This document shows, piece by piece, positions 50,899 to 62,153 of a DNA stretch of 64,000 nt. Origin of the DNA: Zasmidium citrigriseum. Lineage: Eukaryota; Ascomycota; Dothideomycetes; Mycosphaerellales; Mycosphaerellaceae. A model generated the notes under the pieces. It had not been told where the DNA came from. It made no database searches and was given only the letters and a program-made list of their open reading frames with translations. Position 1 is the first letter of the stretch. Each line of letters begins with the position of its first letter. A program made the translations under genes and the position numbers. The stretch is from assembly GCA_002786025.1 (NCBI GenBank), contig NHNW01000033.1:372001-436000 (forward strand), read 5' to 3'.

Positions 50899-52080
50899 AT
50901 GGCCGCATCGATATCAAACGTTACTTCAGCGGTGGAGGCATTGCTCGCCAACCCACCAGCAAAGCAAAACATCCAAGATGGCGAGACAGCCCGTCTATTC
51001 GATGCCATGGACAGACTCCGTGTGGCACTGGAGAAGCCAGAGCAGACCGTGAACAGAATCGTGTTCTCTTGCAGAAGTCTGCCCATTGTGAAGATCGCCC
51101 AAGGAATGGGAGTCTTCGACGCCTTCGCCGCTGCTGGAGAAGGCACTCCTCTGACGCTGGATCAACTCGACGCGCAGACGAAGGGAGACCGGAAAATGCT
51201 CATCCGCATCATGCGTCTTTTGATCACGGAGAAGGTCGTCAGCAAATCGAACGAGCAATACACTCTGGCTCCGTTTGCGTTCCAGTTCCGTAATGATACC
51301 GTTTCTGGCGAGGTTGTGAAGCATTTCTACAACACTGCCCTCACCGCAGTGCAATCGGACAACTACCTCCGGGCGAGAAATTACATCACTCCAGACGATG
51401 CATTCGATGCGCCGCATCAGTTCGCCAACAACACGAAGAAGCATTACTTCGAATGGCTGGCTGATGACGAGGAAAGACAGCGGCCTTTCAACGCCACAAT
51501 GTCTCTCCCCCGTCACGACGACCACAACCAATGGTTCAAGATCTACCCCGTGCAAGAGCGACTCAACGGACCTGGCAGCGTCTTCGTCGACATCGGCGGC
51601 GGTTCCGGCCACGACGTAGCTCGTCTTCGACAAGAATTCCCAGACCTCAAATGCGACATGGTGTTGCAAGACTTGCCAGCCGTTGTTGATGGCGTTGAGT
51701 TGCAGAACGTCAAAGTCCAGCCATACAACATGTTCGAAGCTCAACCGCTCAAGAACGCCCGGGCGTACTACATGCGTACTGTAATCCACGACTGGCCGGA
51801 CAAGCAAGCTCTGGAAATCCTCGCACGGGTCCGTGAAGCCATGAGCAAAGACTCCATTCTCTTGATCAACGAGAACGTCCTGTCCGAGAGCGGCGCGGAC
51901 GACACTCCCGTCGTCGCACACACCGACTTTACCATGATGCTGAACTTCTCCTCTTTGGACCGTACGGAAATGGAATGGTTGAATTTGCTCGAACAAGCAA
52001 AATTCAAGGTCGTCAAGGTGTGGAAGCCGCGCCAGACGATCAAGTCTCGTGCCTTGTTTGAGGCGATCCGCGCAGACTAG
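50899..52080 (+). CDS. SAM-dependent O-methyltransferase (COMT-like)
   Basis: Single exon, 393 residues, ATG at 50899 (MAASISNVTSAVEALLANPP). An N-terminal helical dimerisation/winged-helix region (VKIAQGMGVFDAFAAAGEG, KMLIRIMRLLITEKVV) is followed by the SAM fold: FVDIGGGSGHDVARLRQEFP (about 227-246), acidic LQDLP, then YYMRTVIHDWPDKQALEILA with the conserved catalytic His in IHDW (about 296), and ILLINENVL. This is the plant-type O-methyltransferase family, frequent in fungal natural-product clusters. It methylates a hydroxyl, often one installed by a neighbouring monooxygenase. Substrate unknown. Confidence 0.92.
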   Translation: MAASISNVTSAVEALLANPPAKQNIQDGETARLFDAMDRLRVALEKPEQTVNRIVFSCRSLPIVKIAQGMGVFDAFAAAGEGTPLTLDQLDAQTKGDRKMLIRIMRLLITEKVVSKSNEQYTLAPFAFQFRNDTVSGEVVKHFYNTALTAVQSDNYLRARNYITPDDAFDAPHQFANNTKKHYFEWLADDEERQRPFNATMSLPRHDDHNQWFKIYPVQERLNGPGSVFVDIGGGSGHDVARLRQEFPDLKCDMVLQDLPAVVDGVELQNVKVQPYNMFEAQPLKNARAYYMRTVIHDWPDKQALEILARVREAMSKDSILLINENVLSESGADDTPVVAHTDFTMMLNFSSLDRTEMEWLNLLEQAKFKVVKVWKPRQTIKSRALFEAIRAD

Positions 52081-52583
52081 ATTGGGGATATGCGAGTACT
52101 GTAGTTCGATCGATGTTTATATTCTCCAATATATCGTGATGTGTAGCGAGCAAAATCAATCATCTTTCCCGAAACGGTTGCAGTCGAGAGTGTGGTGCCA
52201 GATTCCAGATTCCAGATCGTCGTCGCTCTCCGGCTTCGTCTCATTCTGGCTTGGCTCCTCGTTTTCCGAACGCGAAGCACATGGCACAACATGCGACATG
52301 CCAACTGTATCGTGCGCTACCCCGATCGATGACGCAGCTGGCTTCGAAGGTAAATGGTGTTTTTGTTTGTCCGAGGACGTTTCAGGGTGTTGCGTGTTGT
52401 GGATGCGCTGAGCGATGGCAAGGGTTCATGATCTTCCGGGTGGCTGTTGCTTATCTCGTGTGCTAAGTCATGGGGGCTTGGAGGGTACATGCCAGCCTTT
52501 ATCGTCATGGAGTCGCGAGGTGTAGATGTGACTTGAAGTTGGAGAGCTGTAGCAAAAATTCCATCAATCAGATTTTGATCAAC
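52081..52583. other. Intergenic stretch
   Basis: 503 bp between methyltransferase and monooxygenase 2, same strand. Short frames only; holds the next promoter. Confidence 0.4.
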
Positions 52584-54314
52584 ATGCCTCGAATACATTG
52601 CCCACACGATGTAGGTCTCGAAGTCATACTGTCTTGAAGCCAGTTCTAACCTTCACAGCCGGCTCCGTTTCCAACAGGTGCATGGGAATACGTTCGCAAA
52701 GCCGAAGAGTGGGAACGAGGGGAGAAGCCCAGCGATTACGAACCTCCCAGCGAAGCTCCTATCCGATTACACGTAGCAGTTGTCGGTGCTGGTGTTGGTG
52801 GATTGGCAACCGCGGTGGCATTGCGTCGAGATGGACATGAGGTAGACGTATACGAAGATGCTCCAGCCCTCAGTGAGGTATATTCCAGAAAGATCGTCCA
52901 ACGTCTGGCATTCGCTGACACTCGTTGAAATCCAGCTCGGGGCAGGTATCCAGGTCCCACCCAACTCGCTCACAATCATGAACAAATGGGGCATGGAAGA
53001 ATCCATAAAATGCAAATCAGTAGAGCCCAATTACATGTGGTGGAAACGATGGCAGGACGGCAAAGTCATCGGCTGCACGAGCTACAAGCCCGACTTCCCC
53101 AAGAACTTCGGCGTACCGTATCGAGTCATCCATCGAGCCCATCTGCACGAAGCGTTGCATCAAAAAGCTGTCGAACATGGCGTGAGGATTCATTTGGGGT
53201 CAAGAGTTGTCAAATATGATCCAGAACGACCTTCGATGAAGTTCAAGGATGGAAGTGAGGTCGTTCCTGATCTCTTGGTTGCTGCAGATGGTAAGCTAAC
53301 CTTTTCGAGGCATGTGAACGAACAATGTTGACCTCACCTCTTACAGGCCTCAAGTCTCAGGCAAGAGAAGCAGTAATAGGAAGGAAGATTGACCTCCGGA
53401 ATCATGGCTTTGCTGCTTACCGAGCTTGCGTGCCGGTCGAGGAGATGAGAAAAAATCCGCTCATCGCCATAAACATGGATTTCGACAGCTTATGTCTTTG
53501 GTAAAGTCGATCTTGGCCAAGTGTTGTGATATATCGCTGACCCCGAACCAGGGTGGGAGACCAAACGCACGTAATGAGTTATGCCATCAAAGGCGGACAG
53601 GATTGGAACATGGTGATCACCATCCCGGAGCAGAAAGATCCATGCGAGTGGGAAGATTGGTCGCGAACTTCTCTTTCCAAAATGCAGTCCTTTTACGAAG
53701 GCTGGGACCCAACGTGAGTCTTCGTTGCGTCGAGGGTTGGCGTCTAGCTGACCGAAAACAGATTAACCGAGATCCTGAAAATGGTGAAGAAGACGAGCAA
53801 ATGGCCAGTCCAGGACATTCCGCAACTGCACAACTGGTCCTCGGCGAGTAAGAAGATGATTATTCTTGGCGACGCAGCGCATGCAATGCTGCCGTCGATG
53901 GCAGCAGGCGCATCCATCGCAATCGAAGACGCAGCCGGACTCGCTCAAGCACTCCGGCTAATCTCATCCCCATGCCAACTGCCAGACGCAATCGCAACCT
54001 GGGAGTCCGTACGAATCCCTCGGGCCACAGCTATGCAAGAAGCCAGCCGGAGGCATATGTACACCATCCACCTGGAGGACGGTCCTCAGCAAGAAGCCCG
54101 AGATCGGCTGATGGAGCCGGAGGTTCGAGGAGAGCACTACGTTGCGTCGCCGAACCAGTGGAGCGATCCCACAACGCAGAGGTGGGCGTATCTGCACGAT
54201 CCGGCGGAGGAGGTGAGGGAGGCCTGGGAGAGGTTTGCGCAGGTGTTGAGATCGCATGGGCGGAATTGGACAGCAGATGGAGCGAGCATTCCGGTGGTGT
54301 CGTCGAGGCTTTGA
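52584..54314 (+). CDS. FAD-dependent monooxygenase 2 (salicylate-hydroxylase-like)
   Basis: Six exons (52584-52610, 52659-52877, 52936-53290, 53347-53500, 53552-53713, 53762-54314), introns 48, 58, 56, 51 and 48 bp; 489 residues. Landmarks: HVAVVGAGVGGLATAVAL (about 48-65), splice-joined ALSELGAGIQVPPNS, DLLVAADG joined to LKSQAREAVIG (DG motif, about 200), and IILGDAAHAMLPSMAAGASI (GD motif, about 340) then AIEDAAGLAQAL. This is the better-known salicylate-hydroxylase-like class with an intact GAGI and GD segment. It has an N-terminal extension of about 45 residues. The nine-residue first exon is the least certain part. Confidence 0.87.
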
Positions 54315-54370
54315 TTCCCCTTTCGTGTAATATAGCCAGTATTCAACATTGCGAGTTCGAACATCCCGTG

Positions 54371-56308
54371 TCACCGAATTTCCATGTCCACGTACTCACT
54401 CTCAAGCAGAGACATGGTAGCTCCGTCCGGAGGGTCGATGTCTCCAGAGCCAGGCGTTTCTGTCTCAAGATCGTCCACGTAGCATTCTCCCGCATTCTTG
54501 AACCAGCACACAGACCCATCGCTCGAGTATTCAGTGCTGAGCACAAAGGTCGCATCGTCCGGAGCAAGACAGTATATACAATCGCCTTGTCGTTTCTTTG
54601 GAGACCCACATCCCATTTTTCCCCCGCGAGTCAAGAATACCGAGGTGTGGTCGATGCGCCATTGGAAAACAGTGTCGTAACTACGTGACCATTTTTCCGT
54701 GTACAGTTCTGCTGCAAGCTCTTTGAAATATTTAATGTCGACATCTGTGGTCCCTGGAGGGAGTAGAGCATAGCCAATATTGTAGGTATGATTTTCTACG
54801 TCCTGCGGGTCCAGGTCCAACGTGAATATGAAGTTGAGAAGCCATTGGTAGAATCGGGCCAAGAGACGAGGAGTGCGAGCGGGATGGTCAGTCTCCAGTC
54901 GTTCCGGACGGATCAATTCAAATAGGCCAAGTAAACGAGATTGCCCGTTGGCCAAATGAGTACCGGCGTAGACATAGTCTAGAAGAAATCCGCCGAAGAC
55001 TTCTTGTCGTTCAAAGACGTCAGCGTACTTTGCCGGATGGAGAGCCGGCAGAGTCAGTACTTGCTCAATGATATCCACTTTTCTGCCTCTTACTCGTAGA
55101 ACTTCGCGATCAACGCAGGTGGCCGTCACCAAAGGCTTCATCGAGCTGTCTCTGTGGCTGTACTGTCCCCAAGGATGAAAAGGTACGATACCGCACCACT
55201 CTGGCGCCCAACTGGGCAGCCCCGCGATCTGGGTCTTCGATGGGTTGGATAGGATGGTAGCGGACAGTCTGAGGATATCATATGCTTCTCCATTCCTGAT
55301 CGCATATCTTGCGAAATCAGTGTATACTTGCGCAACACTCTTGCTGTAGTCCGGTCTGATGAGGTCGTAACCGGGCTTCTTTTGGTCAGCAGCATTTTCA
55401 AGGGCATAGATCTTGTCTCTCGGATCTGTTGCATGTTGAATTGCTAAAGACGCGAGAAGTCTGGCAGTGAGAGGTCGTTCGCCTTGCAACCTGGATCGAA
55501 CCTCTTCCAAGAGCTTCAGCATGGACTCCAGTCTCCACAAGTCTGAGGTATCGGTGGGAAAACTTTGGCCGGTCCCCAGATATTCTCTGAAATCGGCCAA
55601 ATACACGAACATTCCTCTGATCCCAGGACTGAGGGCCAGGAGATACTCCAGGTCAATCGTCTGGTGCCCGAAATGGAACACCGCATGTTTGGCGAGTGCC
55701 AGCTCCGGAACCACCCAAAGACGGCTCCAATATGGACGAGTAACGAAGTAGAATATGGGCGGCATGCGAGATGCATTCCACTCGGTCGTAAGCTCCGGGA
55801 GGATGTCCTTCATTAGTTGTAGAGACCGGTGCGGACTACTATCCCCTGTCATGCTGGCGTTTATCCACCGTCTAATGGTCTCGAAGTCGACATGAGCATC
55901 GCTTGTTGCCTCACCAAGCCAGGCATGGACAACTTGACTTTGGCCGTAAACTTGTCCCATCTGCTGCACCTGCTGACCTCTTTCCTCTCGATCGGCCTGA
56001 TTGATGCAAATTGCGTCTGCCCATATGACCAGATGATCACTGGAAGATCGCAAATCCCGCAAAGCTGCCTCTAGAGGCGAGCCGATCGTGGCTGCTTCAT
56101 TATTGATCAGTACCTTGCGCCGTGGAGTCGAGTCCTCCCAGCAGTATGACAGAGCATGATATCGCAGTGCTTCATCGTCAAGACTGGCATGGAACAGGTC
56201 GCATTTGACAGTGTCGCTCTCATCGGTGGGAGACCGAGGATGCAGTCGAAGTAATCGGATCTCTCGAATGCTGGGATCAAGCGGCCGATATGTCAGTCCA
56301 GCAGCCAT
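54371..56308 (-). CDS. HET-domain protein (heterokaryon incompatibility)
   Basis: Single exon, 645 residues from the first ATG (56308). The HET domain spans about residues 50-215: YHALSYCWEDSTPRRKVLIN, VIWADAICINQADREERGQQ, VQQMGQVYGQSQVVHAWLGE and, further on, RPYWSRLWVVPELALAK, where most members read W.RVWV.QE; here Pro-Glu replaces Gln-Glu. The remainder (about 220-645) is the usual unconserved C-terminal part and has no NACHT or WD repeats. HET proteins trigger cell death in vegetative incompatibility in some species, but most are uncharacterised. It is convergent with monooxygenase 2 (56 bp between stops) and marks the right edge of the metabolite cluster. Confidence 0.9.
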   Translation of the reverse strand: MAAGLTYRPLDPSIREIRLLRLHPRSPTDESDTVKCDLFHASLDDEALRYHALSYCWEDSTPRRKVLINNEAATIGSPLEAALRDLRSSSDHLVIWADAICINQADREERGQQVQQMGQVYGQSQVVHAWLGEATSDAHVDFETIRRWINASMTGDSSPHRSLQLMKDILPELTTEWNASRMPPIFYFVTRPYWSRLWVVPELALAKHAVFHFGHQTIDLEYLLALSPGIRGMFVYLADFREYLGTGQSFPTDTSDLWRLESMLKLLEEVRSRLQGERPLTARLLASLAIQHATDPRDKIYALENAADQKKPGYDLIRPDYSKSVAQVYTDFARYAIRNGEAYDILRLSATILSNPSKTQIAGLPSWAPEWCGIVPFHPWGQYSHRDSSMKPLVTATCVDREVLRVRGRKVDIIEQVLTLPALHPAKYADVFERQEVFGGFLLDYVYAGTHLANGQSRLLGLFELIRPERLETDHPARTPRLLARFYQWLLNFIFTLDLDPQDVENHTYNIGYALLPPGTTDVDIKYFKELAAELYTEKWSRSYDTVFQWRIDHTSVFLTRGGKMGCGSPKKRQGDCIYCLAPDDATFVLSTEYSSDGSVCWFKNAGECYVDDLETETPGSGDIDPPDGATMSLLESEYVDMEIR

Positions 56309-56951
56309 TTTCAAACCAGCTGTTGGCTGGTTTGACTAGACCAAACGAGTCCAGACCATGTCTCGCGCCTGAAGATGGAAATCTAAGATCGATAACAATC
56401 GGCCAGAAACTCGCCCTGGATATTCGGCCAGTTCTCAGCCCCAGATTTGTGACACCGTAAGAGAAGCAAGCTGCTGTCGTTGCTTGGCCTCTGTGGCCAA
56501 GCATGACAAGGAAAGTCAGTCATCATTAGCAAGAAACCAATCTGGACGGGAGAGCAACGCAGTCTTCGCTAGAAGATATATGACATGAGGTCTGAGTTGT
56601 AGAATGTCAAGAGAAAGTGGTGCAACAACAGTTGCAGCCAAGGCCTGAGCCGAGTCGGCGTACCGGCCTGCAATGCTCCATCATTTCGACCATGATAGTT
56701 GTTCGGCTGCGAAAGTTCTGAGTGTACCGAGTTTGAAAATGATGCGGAGGATAAGGGCTCGATGAGAGGAGGCAAGAATTGAAGACGTGAAGTCCAAGGA
56801 AAGGGTGATCAAAGTTCAGACCCACCTTCTCCCAACCAATCAGCATCGCCCACCCCAAGACGACACCTCTTCAACTTCGCCATCAACAAACCCCAAACAC
56901 CACCACAACCCCATCAAACACCACCATTCCCCAAACCGAGGACTATCCAAA
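56309..56951. promoter_or_regulatory. Divergent region HET gene / GRASP gene
   Basis: 643 bp between divergent starts. The right 150 bp are C- and A-rich (CACCACAACCCC type), a typical leader of a constitutive fungal gene. Nothing else recognised. Confidence 0.4.
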
Positions 56952-58013
56952 ATGGCCAACATGTTCGGCGCCCTAAACCGCTTCATCTCCCGCCTGGACT
57001 CGGACCCCAACGCAGGCACCACCCAAACCCCCTCCCCAGGCCCCCAAAACAACAATCCATACGGCTTCCAAGTCCTCCGCAACACCAACACCGCCCTTCC
57101 CTTAGACCCCTGGTTCGACTTCATAATCGGGCTCAACAACCACTCTCTCACCTCTTCGTCCCCTGAGCTCCTGGCCACCGAAATAAGAAACTGCGCCGGC
57201 AGCACGATTTCCCTCGGCGTCTACGGCGCGAAAGGGTCCTCAATCCGCGAAGTCTACGTCGCAGTCCCGCCCGCTGGCGAATCGCTCGGCCTATCACTCC
57301 AATGGGCCCCCCTCAGCGCGGTCGAGGACGTCTGGCACATCCTGGACGTAATCCCCAATTCGCCCTCGGACGTCGCCGGACTGCTTCCCTACAGCGACTA
57401 TGTGATTGGATCCCCGGACACGAAAATCCCCTTGCATGGGGATGCGGCGCTGGGACATTTAGTTGAAGGGCGATTGAATGAGCCGCTCAGGTTGTGGGTT
57501 TATAACCAAGAGTATGATGTTACGAGAATGGTCACCATCACTCCCGCCAAGAACTGGGGAGGCGAAGGATCGCTCGGCTGCGTGCTGGGTTACGGAGCAC
57601 TTCATCGAATTCCAGCGCCGCTGACTGAAGGCTCGATGGCGGGACCAGGCGAGACGCTCTTCGAAGGCGGCGCAGACACCAGTCTTCCCGCTCCACCAGC
57701 AGTACCAAACGCTGGAGGCGAATTCCTCGTCCCAGCGAACATACAACCACCGGCAGGAGGACCTCCCGTCCCGCCAAAAGGCCCACCAGGCGGCAAAGCA
57801 CGAAAAGCACGAGCTCATCATTCGCCCGCGAGTGGCCTGGATGATTACTTCGCGGAGGGAGAGCAGAAGTCGAGGGAATTGGAGGGCACGTCGACGCCGA
57901 AGAGGGATGGGAGTGCGCCGCCTCCGCCGCCGAAGGCTGGTGCGGGACCGCCAAAAGCAAGTGCAGCTGAGACGCCGAAGGCAGAGGATGGTGAAGGTGA
58001 TGCAGAGGCTTGA
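56952..58013 (+). CDS. GRH1: GRASP55/65-family Golgi reassembly-stacking protein (Grh1-like)
   Basis: Single exon, 353 residues from ATG 56952. The N-terminus MANMFGALNRFISRLDSD is an amphipathic helix, as in yeast Grh1, rather than a myristoylation Gly. Two PDZ-like GRASP domains follow: first with YGFQVLRNTNTALPLDPWFD and ISLGVYGAKGSSIREVYV, second with WHILDVIPNSPSDVAGLLP, DYVIGSPDTK, LRLWVYNQEYD and GSLGCVLGYGALHRIP. The C-terminus is Pro/Ala/Gly-rich and disordered. The protein acts in Golgi organisation, ER-Golgi traffic and unconventional secretion. The start at 56952 is chosen because the upstream in-frame stretch is low-complexity leader. Confidence 0.93.
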   Translation: MANMFGALNRFISRLDSDPNAGTTQTPSPGPQNNNPYGFQVLRNTNTALPLDPWFDFIIGLNNHSLTSSSPELLATEIRNCAGSTISLGVYGAKGSSIREVYVAVPPAGESLGLSLQWAPLSAVEDVWHILDVIPNSPSDVAGLLPYSDYVIGSPDTKIPLHGDAALGHLVEGRLNEPLRLWVYNQEYDVTRMVTITPAKNWGGEGSLGCVLGYGALHRIPAPLTEGSMAGPGETLFEGGADTSLPAPPAVPNAGGEFLVPANIQPPAGGPPVPPKGPPGGKARKARAHHSPASGLDDYFAEGEQKSRELEGTSTPKRDGSAPPPPPKAGAGPPKASAAETPKAEDGEGDAEA

Positions 58014-58379
58014 TTCGGAGCCACAGTGGACAACAGGCAGTTTGAAAGTGAAAGATTCAATATTCTCAACGCTCGCTGTACAATCCCAATCCACGCTTCT
58101 AACCTCATATTTCCATCAATCGATGCAGTTGCGCTCGCTGATTTTCAAATGCCATGCCGCTCACAAGAAGCGCTGCCAAGAAGCTGATGAAATGCAAAAT
58201 TGCTTCTTCGTCGTCACAAGAGGTCGTTACGAAACGACCTCCAGAATAACACCCACCCAAACTCAAACCCAAACGCCAGGCCGGACTGCACAAAACACAT
58301 CCTCATCTTTTTACTCCATCACTCCAACCTCCAAGCTCTTGTTCAGTGCAAGACTGGGTCTTCTTCTTCAACACATTAG
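58014..58379. other. Convergent 3' flanks
   Basis: 366 bp between the stops of the GRASP and INCENP genes. Nothing recognised. Confidence 0.4.
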
Positions 58380-61300
58380 TTACGAGGCATTCGGCTCATA
58401 CCTCCAGCCACCCTCCCGGGCAACTCTCTCCCGCATCTGCATATCCTTTCTCTTCTCCGCACTGGTCACAGCATCACCAGTCTCAACCCACATGGCGCTG
58501 CTGCCACGATCGCGGAACTTCTTAGCCCGCTCGGGATTCTTGCTGTTCTTGAACACTTCATCCATCTTCAACTCTCCAATAGGTCCGAACACGGTCTCAG
58601 GATCGACCAGCTGTTGTTGGGTGAGCAGATCACGCAACGCTGGCGAAGCAACCCATGATGGGGCACGGAAGCCACCAGTCTCGTCCTCGGAATCCTCGTC
58701 TTCGGAGTCGGTCGCGATGTCGGGAAGCTCGATGTTGTCGCCTTGCGGGTAATGCGGCGTCGATCGAGCCGATTTGGGGGCGTGGGCTGGTCGCGCAGGA
58801 GTCTTGAACTTGTTCGGTTGAGCGTTCTCGTAGCCAGGATGCATTTGGGAATGCGATGGGTGATGTGCGGTCGCTGGCGGGTTGGCATTCTCTGCAAATG
58901 GAATGCGGGCGTTGGACATCTGCACCAGCTGGCTGGGATGAGTCGGCTTCGAACCGTGTTGCATCTGGTGCTGGGCCGTGACGGTCGCTTTGAACATGCT
59001 GGCATGGTGAGCAGCTGGGGGAGGAGCGTGAGTATATCCCGAGAACTTCGAAAGCGTCTCCTGCGTGTTGTTAGTATGAAGATGTGGGCGATGTGTGCCA
59101 GAACATACCTTTCTCAAGGTCGATGGCCGCTTGGGTGGCGCCATCACCGAGCGACGACCGTCCGTCTCTTCCTGCTCCTCATTCGTCCTCCGGCGCTTTG
59201 CATCCGTTTGCTGGTACGAGGGAGGTCCACGCACGATACCGGGTCTCTGTGGTTGATGAGAAGGCTCGTCATCATCGTTGAAGAGCATCCGCTTGGCCGG
59301 CTTCGCAGGATTGAGCTGGCTCATGGTGCTCTTGGTGAGCTGGCGAAGTGTTCCGGGAACATCGCCGCGAGGATGAGACTGGGCCTGATGTTGTGCCCGC
59401 TCGCGCTTGATCGCTTCAGCCAGCTCATGAGCCTCGCGTTGCTTGCGGGCCTCTTCTTGCTTCCTCAACTCCTCTTGCTCTCGGCGTTGCTTCTCAATCC
59501 GCTCCTGCTCACGACGCCGTTGCTGCTCTTCTTCCCGCTTCTGCTGTTCGACGCGCTCCTGCTCTCGCTTGCGAGCCTCAGCAGCGGCTTGTCTCTCGGC
59601 TTGCTTGCGCTGGGCAGCCAGCTTGGCCTCCTGAACACGCTGCTGCTCAGCGGCTTTGCGCTCTTCCTCAGCACGCTTCTCCTGCTCTGCCTTTTCAGCA
59701 CGCTTGCGTTCACGTTCCCGCTTCTGCTCGGCTTTCTCGGCCGCAGCTCGCTCGTCAGCCTCCTTCTTCCTGGCAGCAGCCTCAAGAGCCTTGACACGAG
59801 CGTTGCCCGGAGCTGCAGAACCTGGGCGACTGCCGAGTGCAGATGACGCACGAGGAGGAGCTTGTTTAGGAGCAGCGCTCTCCGCCTGTGATTTTCCAAG
59901 TGCGGTCGTGCTCTGCCCAAGACGCTGTGACTGCGATGCAACCTTGATCGAAACTGGAGCTGGCTTAGCCTGTTCCCTGGTAGGTCTCATAAGTCTGCCA
60001 GGTGCTCTGAGCTTGCCAGTCAAGCCGCTCTTGGTCGACTGAGCTGGTGCGTTATCGCTCTCAGAAGCCTTGGCACTGTCGGCGGTTCCTGGACGCTTGG
60101 CCTCCGCGGCTTCAGCCTCCTTTCTCTCCTTCTCCAGTCGAGCAGCTTCAGCACGCTCTGCCTTCTCAGCCTTGGCTTGCTCTTCAGCTTGCTGCTTGGC
60201 GGCCTTCTGGCGCTCCTTCTCTCTCGCTTTCTCGAGGTCGTCAGCAGCCTTTTGCTGTGCCTTCAACTCCTTCTCCTTCCTCTTGTCGCTCTCAGTGGAG
60301 CTTCGTGTCTTCCTGCTGGGGCTGAGCGACAGGAGCGAGCCGTTCTTCGTCGGTTTCTGCATGATGTCCTTCTGTGAGAAGAGCGCTCCAGGCATGTTGA
60401 AGATCTTCGACTCGCCAGAATCCCGCTTCTGGGAACGGGTGACTGGAGAGTCTCTGTGGGCTTCGAGCTTTGCTGCGGCACTGGCACTTGCAGATGAAGC
60501 AAAAATGTTCTTTGCTGACTTGAAAGCAGACCATAATCTGCTCTTCGAAGCACTGAGGGGACCATCATTCATCTTCTTGCCATTTGGCGAGCCCGCCGGC
60601 GTTGTAGATTCGAGAGCTTCGGCCAAGTTTGGATGAGAGACTGAGGTAGCCTTCTGGTGACGAGTCTCAGTAGCCATCTCTGGCCGGGAGGGCGATGGGA
60701 TCTGAGTCGTGGAGATGGATTTCTGGTGCATCGTTGGTCGTGCTGGCGACTTCTCGGGCATCTCGTCAACATCGACTTCCTGGAACTTAGACTGGGTAGA
60801 CTTGGTCGGTGCAATCCAGTCATCATCGTCGTCCTCGACAGGCACCATCTTGCTGGCGAGTTGTGCTTGATCAAACACTTCAGTCGCTTGAGAATTGACT
60901 GGCTCAGCATCGGGCAGTTGTGGGTACGATGGCTGGTGAATACTCTTCGACGTGCGCGCTTCTTTCGTCTTGCCCAGCATATTGAGGCGCTCGTGAAGTA
61001 GCTGTGCCGATGACTTGCTGTGCGCCCTCGTCTCTGCAGTCTTCTCTTGCGATGCTTCATCCTCATCCTGTTGAGTCTCTGCGGGTCTGCTCATCGACTT
61101 GTTGAACACGCTGCTTCGGTCGCGACCAATTTGTCCCATGCTGCGCTTAGCACCGAGTGGCTCGCGAGCAGGCAGCGAAGAGAAGGTGAAGCTGCTCTTA
61201 CGCTGGATCGGCTTCTCTGGGCTGAGGCCGTCAGATTGTGGGCTCGCACCATCCTCCATGTCCATGTCGACATCGTTGTCATGACCAGCCTCCGATGCCT

Positions 61301-62153
61301 CTGCTTCGGCATCATCTTTGGCAATTTCTTGTTCGTTCTGCGGAGCAACATTCTCATCTTCCATCTCTTCGTCTTCATCATTCTGCTTCTCTGCGGCTTC
61401 AACGTCCTCCATATCTTCATCAACAGCACCCGCGTCATCAGTTTCCTGTTCCTTGGCGGAGACAAAAGAGTCGTCACTAGCGCCAGTTTCGTCTCCTTTA
61501 CCATCCTTTAGTCGCTGAACGGGCTGTTGATCGTCACGTATGGGAACCTTCTGGGGCTCATGTGCTTGCGAAGAGGTCTCGAGTGTATCCGCCTGCGTGT
61601 GCATGTCTAGTTCCATCTCGTCTTCGGTCATCATACCATGGTATCCAGAGTCCAAATACGGCTTTCCGGCGCGGTTGGGGCTGGTTGCCCGGCTGACCGG
61701 CTTGTGCATGGGCGCGTAGTTCTCGACATTCTCGCGGTCCGCGTCCTGCGGTATGTGGAATTGCGCGACCTTGTCGAGAAAGGGCGTCTTCTTCGCAGGT
61801 GATGGTGCGGGCTGGGCATTCGGTGCGAAGATGTCGGTAAGCGGTTGTCGCGGAGCATCGCGTTTCCGGGCGGTTCGAGGAGTCTGACCGCGCAGCTTGC
61901 CGGGCGTCTTGAACATGTCGGTGAAGTTTCTACGGTATGTCAGTATCTCTGATAGCCTGTAAGATGGGGAGGTGCATTACGTCTGGTTCTTGGAGAAGAT
62001 GTCGGCCATGTGCGCGTTCAGCCAATCCAGGTCGTTGCGCACATTGAAGCTGAAGTCCTCCACGGCCTCGTCCACGAAGCCCTTCGTCGCCTCTCGCTCG
62101 TTCTGGATCCATTGTGACGAGCCGACGGGCGGCGCCTTCGTCCGGGTAGCCAT
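58380..62153 (-). CDS. SLI15: Inner centromere protein INCENP/Sli15
   Basis: Three exons: 62153-61981, 61929-59109, 59060-58380; introns 51 bp (GTAATG...CGTAG) and 48 bp (GTATGT...ACTAAC...CGCAG); 1,224 residues. The N-terminal helix (SQWIQNEREATKGFVDEAVE, then WLNAHMADIFSKN) fits the Survivin/Borealin-binding region. The middle is disordered with Ser/Thr-Pro sites, then a very long Arg/Lys/Glu/Ala single-helix block (about 700-900). The C-terminus carries the IN-box: APSWVASPALRDLLTQQQLV followed by DPETVFGPIGELKMDEVF, which binds and activates Aurora B/Ipl1. It is the scaffold of the chromosomal passenger complex at centromeres and spindle midzone. Fungal Sli15 is usually shorter, but filamentous versions reach this length. 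Confidence 0.92.

Noticed and set aside
50995..51996. 333-residue minus-strand frame opposite the O-methyltransferase
   Set aside because: Antisense shadow; the methyltransferase motifs are on the plus strand.
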